DNA of 64,000 bases from Brevibacillus_H sp041920465 (GTDB lineage: Bacteria; Bacillota; Bacilli; Brevibacillales; Brevibacillaceae). Shown piece after piece: positions 33,459-43,114 of this stretch; position 1 is the stretch's first letter; every line of letters begins with the position of its first letter. Under the pieces are notes generated by a model. The model saw nothing but the letters and a program-made list of their open reading frames with translations. It ran no database searches and had not been told where the DNA came from. The stretch spans positions 95,489-159,488 of the forward strand of contig JBHGXW010000019.1 of NCBI GenBank assembly GCA_041920465.1. Reading direction: 5' to 3'. Position numbers and translations under genes: made by a program.

Positions 33459-35099
33459 CGTATCCTCCTTCTTTTGCCATAACCACTCGTAAGCCTGCAG
33501 GGCAACCTCCAGACAAAGCCGGTGCTCCGGCTCCAGATAAGATTCCCCGATCAGTTCGCTGATTTTTTGCAAACGGTGATAAAGCGTCTGCCGATGAATG
33601 TACAATTGTGCAGCAGTTTCTTGCTTCGAACCATGATGCCTGAAGAGCGTACGAAGCGTAAGCAGCAGTTGACTGTTGTACTGTTTGTCATGGGTAAGCA
33701 AGGGACCCAGGTAATCATCGACAAAGGATTCCAGCACGAACGCGTCTTGAATGGGCAAAAGCAGACGGTGGATGCCCAAGTCGTCGTAAAACGGGCTGTT
33801 AAAGTGCTTCTGACAGGAAAGTATATTTTCTGCCTCATGAAAATGACGTTTTATTTCTGCATAACGTGACGAAGGACGGCTTACCCCGAAGGAGACCTCC
33901 ACATCTTGTCCAAGGGAGCGTTTTGTGCTGTGCTCCAATTCCTTGACGATCCTTTCCAACTGCTTGCGGATAGAGTGAATCGGCTTGTTTTCAATCAGCA
34001 GCAGATAAAGACGATTTCCTTTGCTGCGCAGTAAAGCACGAAAGCCGTTACGGCTCATGATGGAGCGATAGATGCTGAACAAATCGAAAAAAGGGACTCC
34101 CAGTTCATCCTCGTAGGCGATTTTCTCAGTGCTTAGCTGCATGATGATGGTCACATAGCGCAGCCGGTTGGGAGTACGCTCCAAACCAAGCATACCAAGA
34201 ATATGCTCTTCGTCCGTGTAGCGGTCATGCAAGAGATCGTCAATGATTCGGCTATGCTCGTCAAAAGCACGCTCTTCGGCAAACATTCGCCGCAGCAGAA
34301 TTTGGGCCATTGCTGTAGCCGTATAGTCTGCCTTCAACTGCAGCAGATCATCCGGTTCACGCTCATACAGCACGACACCCAGAAAAGCCAGCACATGCCC
34401 CATGGCGGAGACGGGCTGATACAACACTTGCTTTTTCTCGGCGATGGTGGCAATACCTTGCTGTTCCTCCGAAATTTGGCCGCTCTGGCGCAGGGAAGAA
34501 AACATCTCGATCAGTTCATTCTGCACCGTCTGCGCCATCAAAGGAGCGAAGAAAGAAGGACCCTCCAGACTAACAAAAAATACCTGCGTCTGCACTTCAG
34601 CCTGAAAATGGTTCAAGAGCTTTTGGATTCCCTGCCCTTGCAGGGTCAACCGCTGCAAATCCCGTGAATAAGCTTCCAGCTTGCGTAACGAGCAGGTGTG
34701 ATGGTTAATGATCGACTCATGCAGTTCCAGCGTGATATCGACAAACCGGACGGGCTGGTGGAACACAATCAGCGGGAACTCCAGATGATCGGCAAGCTCT
34801 CTCATTTCTGCCGGAATCGCGGGAAAATGAGGCCCCAGTTCAATGCACAGCCCGACAGCTTTGCGGGAAATCAGGTTGTGCAGATAGGCAAGCTGCTTTT
34901 CTGTTTCTTCCCCGAAACCTACTCCGGTAGACAAAACGAGTTCACCGCCGTTGAGAAAGGAAACGAAATCAGGCCACTCCAAAATATGGACCCAGCGAAT
35001 CGGTCGGGTCAGGCCGCGACTGCCAGCAACGCATTCCGCATGTTGAAACAAAGGACGTTTCAGGATATCGGCAACGGTAAGCCCCCAGTCTGTTTGCAT
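33438..35099 (-). CDS. PucR-family transcriptional regulator
   Basis: A 553-residue regulator with an N-terminal PucR domain (LTVADILKRPLFQHAECVAG, GELVLSTGVGFGEE, VGLCIELGPHFPAIP), a central GAF/GGDEF-like region and a C-terminal helix-turn-helix (HTH_30) with LRTLFRHHGSKQETAAQLYIH and RQTLYHRLQKI. In B. subtilis PucR controls purine catabolism. Here the gene is divergent from, and 138 bp away from, a pyrimidine-degradation cluster, so it is most likely that cluster's ligand-responsive regulator. The ligand (base or beta-amino acid) is unknown. The start ATG is at 35097-35099. Confidence 0.87.
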   Translation of the reverse strand: MQTDWGLTVADILKRPLFQHAECVAGSRGLTRPIRWVHILEWPDFVSFLNGGELVLSTGVGFGEETEKQLAYLHNLISRKAVGLCIELGPHFPAIPAEMRELADHLEFPLIVFHQPVRFVDITLELHESIINHHTCSLRKLEAYSRDLQRLTLQGQGIQKLLNHFQAEVQTQVFFVSLEGPSFFAPLMAQTVQNELIEMFSSLRQSGQISEEQQGIATIAEKKQVLYQPVSAMGHVLAFLGVVLYEREPDDLLQLKADYTATAMAQILLRRMFAEERAFDEHSRIIDDLLHDRYTDEEHILGMLGLERTPNRLRYVTIIMQLSTEKIAYEDELGVPFFDLFSIYRSIMSRNGFRALLRSKGNRLYLLLIENKPIHSIRKQLERIVKELEHSTKRSLGQDVEVSFGVSRPSSRYAEIKRHFHEAENILSCQKHFNSPFYDDLGIHRLLLPIQDAFVLESFVDDYLGPLLTHDKQYNSQLLLTLRTLFRHHGSKQETAAQLYIHRQTLYHRLQKISELIGESYLEPEHRLCLEVALQAYEWLWQKKEDTKKEMPD

Positions 35100-35237
35100 A
35101 ACATTCTTCCTTTTCGTTTGACATTCTGTATAAATCTTATCAGGTTATAGTCGACACTGCGTATAATGAATTATGTTAAAATTTTCTGATAAAATGAGAG
35201 CGACGATCTGGTTTTATGAAGGAGTTGATCATTCACC
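35100..35237. promoter_or_regulatory. Divergent regulatory region of the pyrimidine-degradation cluster
   Basis: Contains TATAAT at 35162-35167 on the plus strand and further AT-rich -10-like boxes (TTAAAAT, GATAAAAT) between the divergent start codons. It is the expected place for regulator binding; I could not identify a convincing operator repeat. Confidence 0.5.
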
Positions 35238-36740
35238 ATGCCAACTTTCGGGAGCAAGCTGAAGAATTATATCGGCGGCAAATGGACGGTCTCTCAAACG
35301 GACCGATACGAAGAAATTCCTAACCCGGCTACCGGAGAAATCTTGTCACACGTGCCTTTCTCCACCAAAGAGGATGTGGATCAAGCGGTACAAGCTGCCA
35401 AGGAAGCATTTTTCATCTGGAGCGAAACCCCTGTGGTTGACCGCGCCCGCATCATGTTCAAATTCCAGCAGCTTTTGATGGCAAATCAGGATGAACTGGC
35501 CAAAATAATTACCCTTGAAAACGGCAAAAACCTGGCAGAGGCTCACGCAGAGGTTCTGCGCGGCATTGAAATGGTCGAGTTTGCAGCAGGCATGCCGACA
35601 CTTCTCATGGGCGAATCGTTGCCCAATATTGCCAAAGGAATTGACTGTCATACCGTTAAATTGCCGCTTGGAGTGGTTGCCGGGATTGTTCCGTTCAACT
35701 TCCCGCTGATGGTGCCGATGTGGATGTACCCGATTGCGATTACGGCAGGCAATACGTTTGTGTTGAAGCCATCCGAACGCACTCCGCTGTCCACCATTCG
35801 GGCGGTGGAACTATTGAAGCAAGCAGGATTGCCTGACGGTGTGTTCAACGTGGTCAATGGTGCTCATGAAGTAGTGAACGGCCTCTTGGAGCATCCGGAC
35901 GTCAAAGCGATCTCCTTCGTCGGTTCCCAACCCGTAGCCGAGTATATTTACAAAACGGCATCTGCTCACGGCAAACGCGTGCAGGCCTTGGCAGGAGCGA
36001 AAAACCATCATCTGGTCATGGCAGACACGGATCTTAAGCGTGCGGCCAAAACCATTGTCAGTTCCGCCTTTGGATGCGCCGGTGAGCGATGCATGGCAGC
36101 AAGCGTTGCCGTCGTCGTGGAGGATGCGGCAGAGGAATTCGTTAGCCATCTCATCGAGGAATCCAACGCTCTTTGTATGGGCAATGGCTTGGAACCGGGT
36201 ATCGATTTGGGACCCGTGATCCGTTCCTCGCATCTAAAGCGAGCCCTTGGGTTTATTGATCGGGGAATTGAAGAGGGTGCCGTGCTTGCCCGTGACGGCC
36301 GGGAAGCTGCAAAAACGCATGAGGGCGGATACTTCCTCGGACCAACTATTCTGGATCACACCAATCCTGAAATGGCCGTGATTCGCGACGAGATTTTCGC
36401 GCCGGTGTTAAGTGTGGTGCGTGTGAAGGACTTTGAGGAAGGACTGGATGTTATTAGCAAATCCCGTTACGGCAACGGAGCATGTATCTATACCAACAAT
36501 GGCAGATTGGGCCGGGAATTCTCGCTTCGCGTGGAAGCCGGAATGGTCGGTGTCAATGTAGGCGTCCCTGCTCCGATGGGCTTCTTCGCCTTCAGCGGCT
36601 GGAAGCAATCGTTCTACGGCGATTTGCACGCGAACGGCAAAGACGGTGTGGAATTCTTCACCAAAAAGAAAACGATTACTTCTCGCTGGTTTGATGATGG
36701 GGATAGCAGCATTGGTTCACAAAAGGTATTTGTCAAGTAA
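35238..36740 (+). CDS. mmsA: CoA-acylating (methyl)malonate-semialdehyde dehydrogenase
   Basis: A 500-residue aldehyde dehydrogenase of the MmsA/IolA type. The catalytic cysteine lies in FGCAGERCMAAS (about 280-290). The MMSDH-type features PLGVVAGIVPFNFPLMVPMWM, LKPSERTPLST, ALAGAKNHHLVM and the C-terminal GFFAFSGWKQSFYGDLH are clear. It converts malonate semialdehyde (from beta-alanine) or methylmalonate semialdehyde to acetyl-CoA or propionyl-CoA. It is the first gene of the catabolic run, behind AAGGAG. The context suggests pyrimidine catabolism rather than inositol or valine. Confidence 0.9.
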   Translation: MPTFGSKLKNYIGGKWTVSQTDRYEEIPNPATGEILSHVPFSTKEDVDQAVQAAKEAFFIWSETPVVDRARIMFKFQQLLMANQDELAKIITLENGKNLAEAHAEVLRGIEMVEFAAGMPTLLMGESLPNIAKGIDCHTVKLPLGVVAGIVPFNFPLMVPMWMYPIAITAGNTFVLKPSERTPLSTIRAVELLKQAGLPDGVFNVVNGAHEVVNGLLEHPDVKAISFVGSQPVAEYIYKTASAHGKRVQALAGAKNHHLVMADTDLKRAAKTIVSSAFGCAGERCMAASVAVVVEDAAEEFVSHLIEESNALCMGNGLEPGIDLGPVIRSSHLKRALGFIDRGIEEGAVLARDGREAAKTHEGGYFLGPTILDHTNPEMAVIRDEIFAPVLSVVRVKDFEEGLDVISKSRYGNGACIYTNNGRLGREFSLRVEAGMVGVNVGVPAPMGFFAFSGWKQSFYGDLHANGKDGVEFFTKKKTITSRWFDDGDSSIGSQKVFVK

Positions 36741-36764
36741 ACAGAAAGGTTAGGTGAACTTCGG

Positions 36765-38102
36765 ATGGATAAAGAGAAATTATTGGAAACAGACCGGACC
36801 CATATGTGGCACCACATGTCACCGTACAATCCCAATCCAATGATTGCGACCCGGGCAGAAGGCTCATGGGTGACGGACATCGACGGAAACCGCTATCTGG
36901 ATGGGATGTCAGGCTTGTGGTGCGTCAATATTGGCTATGGACGTCAGGAATTGGCCGAAGCCGCCTATGAACAGATGAAATCCCTGGCTTATTTTCCGCT
37001 GACGCAAAGCCACATACCCGCCATCAAGCTGTCCGAGAAGGTAAGCGAATGGCTGGGTGACGAATACCGCGTATTCTTCTCCAACAGCGGCTCGGAAGCG
37101 AATGAAGTGGCTTTCAAGCTTGCAAGGCAGTACCATCACCAGAACGGCGAGCCGGGCAGGTACAAATTCATTTCCAGACATCGGGCCTACCATGGCAATA
37201 CCATGGGTGCACTGGCTGCTACCGGACAGTCCATTCGCAAGATGAAGTACGAACCGCTCGCTCCCGGTTTTCTCCACGTCTCTCCGCCATACTGCTATCG
37301 CTGTCCGTTCGGCAAGACTTACGGGAGCTGCAATCTGGAATGCGCGAAAGCTTATGACGAAGTGATCAACTGGGAAGGAGCACAAAGCGTAGCTGCCGTT
37401 ATTATGGAGCCAACCATAACGGGAGGAGGAGTGATTGTTCCGCCGCCTGAATACATGCCCAAGGTACGGGAGATTTGCGACAAATACGGCGTGCTGTTGA
37501 TTGTAGATGAGGTAATTTGCGGATTTGGGCGCTCCGGTCGCAAATTTGGCCATCAGAACTTCGGCGTAAAACCTGATATTGTGACCATGGCGAAAGGAAT
37601 CACCAGTGCATATCTGCCGCTGTCTGCCACTGCAGTCCGGGCAGAAATAGCCGACACCTTTCATGAAAAAGGCTCTGACATCCATTTCCGGCACGTCAAT
37701 ACGTTTGGCGGAAGCCCGGCCTCCTGTGCGCTTGCATTAAAAAACCTGGAGATCATGGAGCAAGAGGGATTGATCGAGCGGGCCGGACAATTGGGTATCG
37801 AGCTAAGGGAGAAGCTGTCGGCTATTGAAGATCATCCGAATGTAGGGGACATCAGAAGCTTCGGGTTCCTGTGCGGAATTGAGATGGTGGAGAACCGCCA
37901 GACCAAAGAACCGGCATCACCCGATAAATTGGCCAAAGTGATTGCGGAGTGCAAAAGGCGCGGCCTGATCATTGGACGAAACGGCGACACGGTACCCGGC
38001 TACAACAACACTCTCACGCTTTCCCCGCCGTTTACGACAACAAGCGAAGATCTTGATTTTATTATCCGCGTCTTGCGGGAAGCGCTGGATACGTTAACGT
38101 AA
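36765..38102 (+). CDS. Omega-aminotransferase, probably beta-alanine:pyruvate
   Basis: A 445-residue class III PLP aminotransferase. Visible are DGMSGLWCVNIGYGRQE, FFSNSGSEANEVAFKLA, the SRHRAYHGNTMGALAATG block, VDEVICGFGRSG, and the PLP lysine in TMAKGITSAYLPLS (about 276). Neighbours producing beta-alanine upstream and consuming malonate semialdehyde make beta-alanine (or 3-aminoisobutyrate) the likely donor. It starts 24 bp after mmsA, preceded by an AAAGGTTAGGTG ribosome site. Confidence 0.88.
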   Translation: MDKEKLLETDRTHMWHHMSPYNPNPMIATRAEGSWVTDIDGNRYLDGMSGLWCVNIGYGRQELAEAAYEQMKSLAYFPLTQSHIPAIKLSEKVSEWLGDEYRVFFSNSGSEANEVAFKLARQYHHQNGEPGRYKFISRHRAYHGNTMGALAATGQSIRKMKYEPLAPGFLHVSPPYCYRCPFGKTYGSCNLECAKAYDEVINWEGAQSVAAVIMEPTITGGGVIVPPPEYMPKVREICDKYGVLLIVDEVICGFGRSGRKFGHQNFGVKPDIVTMAKGITSAYLPLSATAVRAEIADTFHEKGSDIHFRHVNTFGGSPASCALALKNLEIMEQEGLIERAGQLGIELREKLSAIEDHPNVGDIRSFGFLCGIEMVENRQTKEPASPDKLAKVIAECKRRGLIIGRNGDTVPGYNNTLTLSPPFTTTSEDLDFIIRVLREALDTLT

Positions 38103-38255
38103 ATAGCCGCTTTGTTGAACAGGTGTGGGGGTTGGGATTTGTGTGCTCTCATGTGTAACAAAGTATTCATATAGAGTTGTAGATTCTCCTCCCTCGCTGT
38201 TTCAAAATGGAGATAGAAGCAATTGGAAAAAGCGAGAACGAGGGAGGAATCCGCG

Positions 38256-38354
38256 ATGAATGTGAAAAAACGCCTGAAAGACACATGGGCTATGTACGTG
38301 CCGGCCATTCTGTTTTTGTCACTTCTCATCACCGCCATTTATCTGACCCGTTAA
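38256..38354 (+). CDS. Single-pass membrane microprotein, 32 aa
   Basis: A short frame encodes MNVKKRLKDTWAMY followed by a hydrophobic helix (VPAILFLSLLITAIYLT) and one terminal Arg. AACGAGGGAGGAATCCGCG before the ATG is a very strong ribosome site. It lies between the aminotransferase and acyl-CoA ligase genes. Its topology (basic N-terminus inside) fits a small regulator or a subunit of a membrane protein. No family recognised. Confidence 0.65.
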   Translation: MNVKKRLKDTWAMYVPAILFLSLLITAIYLTR

Positions 38355-38513
38355 ATACTCGTCCCTTGCCAACCCACTAAAAACCCCTTGCTGGCGCTCC
38401 CCTATCACAAAAATTTACAGCCTTGCAGATATCTGAAAGGAATTTTTGGTAATATTCAGAATTAGATATCATGACAAGGAATGCAGATATTGAAGTTAGG
38501 GGGAGCGCTAAGA

Positions 38514-40157
38514 ATGACAGGATCAGGAAGACCTTGGTTGCCGTATTATGAGGGGTATGTGGATCAGCATTTTCACATACCGGAAGTATCTTTGCCGCAG
38601 ATTTTACAAAATGCCGCTATTCAGTTTGGCGATTTGATCTCGATTACGTTTTACCAAATGAAATGGTCATTCAAACAAGTGTACGGCATCAGCGAACATT
38701 TTGCAGCCTGCTTGTCCCAAATGGGCTTTGCCAAAGGAGACCGCTTGGCGGTAATGCTGCCTAACACGCCGCATTATATTTTTTCGTTTTTTGGCGCATT
38801 GCGTCTTGGGGGAATTATCACGCAGGTAAATCCAATGTATGTGGAGCGGGAAATCGAGTACATCTTGAATGATTCGGGCGCGGAGCACATGGTTGTTTAT
38901 GATGCCCTTTATCATCGAGTGAAAAGTGTCCAGCACCGTACGCCATTGAAGCGCCTCATCGTAGTAAGCTTAGGGACGTCCAAGATCAAATTGGAAGAAG
39001 GAGATCTGTTTTTTGATGAATTTATGGAAGCGCATTCAATACCAGCTCCGCCCGTTACCATCGATCCAAAAGAAGATGTGGCTGTCCTGCAGTATACAGG
39101 AGGAACTACCGGAGTTTCCAAAGGGGTGATGCTGACTCACTACAACATCGCTGCCAATATCGAACAGATGTATGAGTTCTTGTTGAAAAACATTCCTGAT
39201 AAACCGGAAAACAAGAAGGTATTGAACGTGTCTCCCATGTTTCACATCTTGGGTCTTTCCTGCATTACCTTGCTCAGTTTTCGCGATGGCTCAAACCAAA
39301 TTATTTTGCCGCGCTTCGATATGCCGGAAATCCTGGAGACGATCAAGCGGGAGCAGCCGTTCCAATTCTCCGGCGTGCCGACCATGTTCGTCGCTTTAAA
39401 CAGCGTCCCCGATCTGGAGGAGTACGGATTTGATTCCATTCGCCATTTCAACTCGGGTGGGGCCGCTATGCCGTTGGAACAGCTATACAAGCTGGAGAAC
39501 AGAACCGGCCGCAAGCTGCACGAAGGCTACGGTTTGTCGGAAGCATCGCCGGTAACCCATTTCAATCCGCCTTTTCTAGAGCGGAAGGCTGGAAGCATCG
39601 GCATCCCGCTGCCTGGAACTGATGCCAAGGTAGTCAGTATCGCTGACGGGCAAGAAGTTCCTTGCGGGGAAGTAGGCGAGCTGATCATAAAAGGTCCGCA
39701 GGTGATGAAGGGCTACTGGAATCGCCCTGAAGATACGGCTGCCGTGCTAAAAGACGGGTGGCTCTATACCGGAGATTTGGCTCGGATGACGGAGGACGGC
39801 TTCTTCTACATTGTTGACCGCAAGAAAGATTTGATTATCGCCAGCGGTTACAATATCTATCCGCGTGAAATCGAGGAAGTATTGTACCAGCATCCGGCAG
39901 TGCAGGAAGCGGTCGTGATCGGCATCCCGGATGAGTACCGCGGTGAAACGGTGAAAGCATATATTGCTCCCAAAGCAGGAGCCAAAGTCTCTGAACAGGA
40001 GATTATCGATTACTGCAAAACCCAGTTGGCCGCCTATAAAGTGCCTCGGTTCGTCGAATTCAGGCAGCAGTTGCCCAAATCAGCAGTCGGAAAACTCTTA
40101 AAGCGCACCTTCCGCGACGAGGAACTAAAAAAACAAAGTGAAAAAGTAAAGGAATAA
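38514..40157 (+). CDS. Acyl-CoA synthetase (AMP-forming)
   Basis: A 547-residue ANL-superfamily ligase. The AMP-binding motif YTGGTTGVSKGVMLTH (about 193-208), GYGLSEASPVTHFNP, YTGDLARMTEDGFF, DRKKDLIIASGYNIYPREIE and the C-terminal lysine in PKSAVGKLLKR (about 530) are all intact. It resembles long-chain fatty-acid-CoA ligases such as LcfA/YngI; chain length is not predictable. ATG at 38514 follows TAGGGGGAGCG; the frame opens earlier at 38481. It may activate acids released in the pathway, or be an unrelated insert. Confidence 0.88.
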   Translation: MTGSGRPWLPYYEGYVDQHFHIPEVSLPQILQNAAIQFGDLISITFYQMKWSFKQVYGISEHFAACLSQMGFAKGDRLAVMLPNTPHYIFSFFGALRLGGIITQVNPMYVEREIEYILNDSGAEHMVVYDALYHRVKSVQHRTPLKRLIVVSLGTSKIKLEEGDLFFDEFMEAHSIPAPPVTIDPKEDVAVLQYTGGTTGVSKGVMLTHYNIAANIEQMYEFLLKNIPDKPENKKVLNVSPMFHILGLSCITLLSFRDGSNQIILPRFDMPEILETIKREQPFQFSGVPTMFVALNSVPDLEEYGFDSIRHFNSGGAAMPLEQLYKLENRTGRKLHEGYGLSEASPVTHFNPPFLERKAGSIGIPLPGTDAKVVSIADGQEVPCGEVGELIIKGPQVMKGYWNRPEDTAAVLKDGWLYTGDLARMTEDGFFYIVDRKKDLIIASGYNIYPREIEEVLYQHPAVQEAVVIGIPDEYRGETVKAYIAPKAGAKVSEQEIIDYCKTQLAAYKVPRFVEFRQQLPKSAVGKLLKRTFRDEELKKQSEKVKE

Positions 40158-40170
40158 ATCCCCGCAATGT

Positions 40171-40215
40171 AAAAAACTAGCAGGCTGGATAAATGGAGCC
40201 TGCTAGTTTTTGCTT
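40171..40215 (+). terminator. Terminator after the acyl-CoA synthetase gene
   Basis: AAAAACTAGCAGGCT and AGCCTGCTAGTTTTT form a perfect 15-bp stem. The dehydrogenase genes downstream therefore form a separate transcription unit. Confidence 0.92.
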
Positions 40216-40360
40216 TATCATTTCAATCCGCCGAAAAAGGCGCCACCCGATAAAGGGAAACCCATCTATCAAAATTTGAAATGAAAAATCATAAATGGAC
40301 TTTCTTTGACATTTGTTAGTAACAACCGATGTTATTTACTTATTGCGAGGGGGTCCGGCC

Positions 40361-41728
40361 ATGTCCAAAAACTATGAAGCGTTTAATCCAATTGAGGAGC
40401 TTGGCAAGAATTTTTCGGAAGTGGTTCCAGCTTTAAAGCCCAAGGAGGCGGTTGATGAGGCTAACCGCTGTCTGTATTGCTACGACGCGCCGTGTATCAA
40501 GGCATGCCCGACCGGAATCAATATCCCTTCTTTTATTCAAAAAATTGCGACAGGCAACATGTTCGGTTCGGCCAAAACGATTATGGAAGCAAATCCGGTT
40601 GGAGCCAGCTGTGCAAGAGTATGCCCAACAGAGGAGCTGTGCGAGGGAGCCTGTGTCTTAAATCATGCGTCCAAGCCTATCATGATTGGTTTATTGCAGC
40701 GTCATGCCACGGATTGGGCGATACAGAACAAGGCTGCCTTATTTACCCCTGCAGAGAAAAACGGAAAGAAGGTGGCAGTAGTTGGCGGCGGTCCGGCCGG
40801 TCTTTCTGCTGCCCGCGAACTGGCACGGCTGGGCTATCAGGTAACGGTATTTGAAGCGAGAGATAAAGCAGGCGGGCTTAATACTTACGGGATCGTTTCC
40901 TTCCGCTTGCCGCAAGAAATTTCGTTATGGGAAGTAGAGCAAGTAGAATCACTTGGCGTGGAGTTCCGCTATGGAGTACGGGTTGGTCAGGATATACAGG
41001 CGGATGAATTACTGGAGCAATACGATTCCGTCCTGCTTGCGGTTGGCATGGGGGCGGTCCCCGATTTGGGAGTTGAAGGGGAAGAGTTGGATGGCGTTTT
41101 GGACGCGATCTCGCTCGTTGAAGAGACCAAGACGAAGCCGCTTACCAGTCAGTTTGTCGGCAAGAAAGTAGCGGTCATCGGGGCGGGAAATACGGCGATC
41201 GATGCGGCCACCTGTTCCAAGCGGTTAGGTGCTGAAAAGGTCCAGATCATGTATCGCCGCACCCGCAAAGAGATGACGGCCTATGAGTTCGAATTCGAAT
41301 TTGCCAAGCAGGACGGAGTGGAATTCCGTTGGCTGGTTGCGCCGACAAGAATTATCGGGGAGAACGGCAAAGTGACCGGACTGGAGCTTGTCCGCATGCA
41401 GCTAGGCGCAGCGGACGCAAAAGGGCGCAAGAGACCTGAACCAATCGTCGGCAGCGAATTCACGGTAGAGGTGGATTACGTGATTAAGGCGATTGGACAA
41501 AAACGGCATCAGGATTTAATCGATGCATTCGGTCTTGAGCATACCAACGGAGTTGTAACGATTGACTATGCAACACACCAGACATCGCGGCCATGTGTAT
41601 ATGCGGCAGGGGATTTCGTCTTCGGCGGCGGCAAAACGGATGCAATGGTTGTTGATGCGGCTCAGCAAGGCAAACGGGCGGCATATGCCATCCATCATGC
41701 GTTACAAACCAAAGCGCAACCGGCGTAA
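40361..41728 (+). CDS. preT: Dihydropyrimidine dehydrogenase, PreT-like subunit
   Basis: A 455-residue flavoprotein homologous to the GltD/PreT group. The N-terminus carries the cysteine clusters CLYCYDAPCIKACPTGI and CARVCPTEELCEGAC for two 4Fe-4S clusters. FAD- and NAD(P)-binding motifs follow: VVGGGPAGLSAARELA (about 138) and VIGAGNTAIDAATCSKR (about 275). It delivers electrons from NAD(P)H to PreA for reduction of uracil/thymine. ATG 40361 follows GAGGGGG; the frame opens earlier at 40313 without a ribosome site. It lies 29 bp from preA. Confidence 0.9.
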   Translation: MSKNYEAFNPIEELGKNFSEVVPALKPKEAVDEANRCLYCYDAPCIKACPTGINIPSFIQKIATGNMFGSAKTIMEANPVGASCARVCPTEELCEGACVLNHASKPIMIGLLQRHATDWAIQNKAALFTPAEKNGKKVAVVGGGPAGLSAARELARLGYQVTVFEARDKAGGLNTYGIVSFRLPQEISLWEVEQVESLGVEFRYGVRVGQDIQADELLEQYDSVLLAVGMGAVPDLGVEGEELDGVLDAISLVEETKTKPLTSQFVGKKVAVIGAGNTAIDAATCSKRLGAEKVQIMYRRTRKEMTAYEFEFEFAKQDGVEFRWLVAPTRIIGENGKVTGLELVRMQLGAADAKGRKRPEPIVGSEFTVEVDYVIKAIGQKRHQDLIDAFGLEHTNGVVTIDYATHQTSRPCVYAAGDFVFGGGKTDAMVVDAAQQGKRAAYAIHHALQTKAQPA

Positions 41729-41757
41729 AACAATAACAATAGAGGGAGTGAAAAAGT

Positions 41758-43047
41758 ATGGCGGATCTACGTATCAATCTGGCAGGGATTGAGTCGCCAA
41801 ATCCATTCTGGCTTGCTTCCGCACCACCAACCAATTCTGGTTATCAGGTACAGCGGGCGTTTGAAGCGGGCTGGGGAGGTGCGGTTTGGAAAACGTTGGG
41901 AGAACCGATCATCAATGTGACTTCCCGCTTCGCAGCCATGCACAGGGGGAATCAACGGGTGCTTGGTTTTAACAACATCGAACTTATCACAGACCGGCCC
42001 TTGGAAGAGAATCTGAAAGAAATCTATGAAACAAAAAAGCGATTCCCCAAACACGCCTTGGTTGCATCGCTCATGGTAGAGCCGAAACGGGAAAAATGGC
42101 ATGAGATCGTCAAGCAAGTGGAAGCGGTAGGCGTCGACGGGCTGGAATTAAATTTCGGCTGTCCGCACGGGATGGCAGAACGAGGGATGGGTTCAGCTGT
42201 CGGACAGCAGCCCGATCTGGTGAGACAGCAGACGGAATGGGTAAAAGAAGTGGCGCAAACCCCTGTCATCGTCAAGCTGACGCCCAATATCACGGACATC
42301 CGTTTCACGGCTCGTGCGGCAAGGGAAGGCGGAGCAGATGCGGTCAGCATGATCAATACGATTAACAGTTTGATAGGCGTAGATCTGGATAAATGGCTGC
42401 CCATTCCCCATGTGGACGGCAAAGGGGCTCACGGCGGTTACTGCGGCCCGGCCGTAAAACCGATCGCGCTCAATATGGTAGCCGAGTGCGCTCGCGATCC
42501 GTTGGTAGGAATCCCGATCTCCGGCATTGGCGGCATTTCTACTTGGCGTGATGCGGTTGAATTCCTGTTGATGGGGGCTACCGGTGTTCAGGTATGTACA
42601 GCCGCTATGCATCACGGATTCCGTATTGTAGAAGACATGATTGACGGTTTAAACAACTACCTGGATCAACGGGGCATTGCATCAGTTATGGAGCTCGTGG
42701 GGAAAGCCCTGCACACCTACTCCGACTGGGGCAACCTCAACCTCCATTACAAAATCGTCGCCCGCATCCATGAAGAGACATGCATCAACTGCAACAAGTG
42801 CCACATCGCCTGTGAGGACACCTCCCACCAATGCATCGACATCATCAAAGATCAAACAACGGGACGGGAGCGCTTGGTTGTCAGAGAAGAAGATTGTGTC
42901 GGCTGCAACTTGTGTTCCATCGTTTGCCCGGTAGAGGGAACAATCGAGATGGTAGAAATATCTACCGGTCTGCCGCCGCTCAGCTGGAACCAGCGGCAAG
43001 CGGCTCTTGCTTCGGGGTGCAGCTTCGGCAACTCCGAGTCATGTTGA
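41758..43047 (+). CDS. preA: Dihydropyrimidine dehydrogenase, PreA subunit
   Basis: A 429-residue subunit with an FMN-binding dihydroorotate dehydrogenase-like barrel: NPFWLASAPPTNSGYQV, GGAVWKTLGEP, LNFGCPHGMAERGMGSA, VIVKLTPNITD and ISGIGGISTWRDA. The C-terminus carries two ferredoxin motifs, CINCNKCHIAC and CVGCNLCSIVCP. It reduces uracil to dihydrouracil, the first step of the reductive pathway. Active-site Cys is expected in the GCPHGM region. AGAGGGAGTG precedes the ATG. Confidence 0.93.
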   Translation: MADLRINLAGIESPNPFWLASAPPTNSGYQVQRAFEAGWGGAVWKTLGEPIINVTSRFAAMHRGNQRVLGFNNIELITDRPLEENLKEIYETKKRFPKHALVASLMVEPKREKWHEIVKQVEAVGVDGLELNFGCPHGMAERGMGSAVGQQPDLVRQQTEWVKEVAQTPVIVKLTPNITDIRFTARAAREGGADAVSMINTINSLIGVDLDKWLPIPHVDGKGAHGGYCGPAVKPIALNMVAECARDPLVGIPISGIGGISTWRDAVEFLLMGATGVQVCTAAMHHGFRIVEDMIDGLNNYLDQRGIASVMELVGKALHTYSDWGNLNLHYKIVARIHEETCINCNKCHIACEDTSHQCIDIIKDQTTGRERLVVREEDCVGCNLCSIVCPVEGTIEMVEISTGLPPLSWNQRQAALASGCSFGNSESC

Positions 43048-43114
43048 GTTTGCCAGGATCATATGTTGATAGAAGAGAAGCATGTCTAAAACGGTAAGGA
43101 AGCGAGGAACAGCC

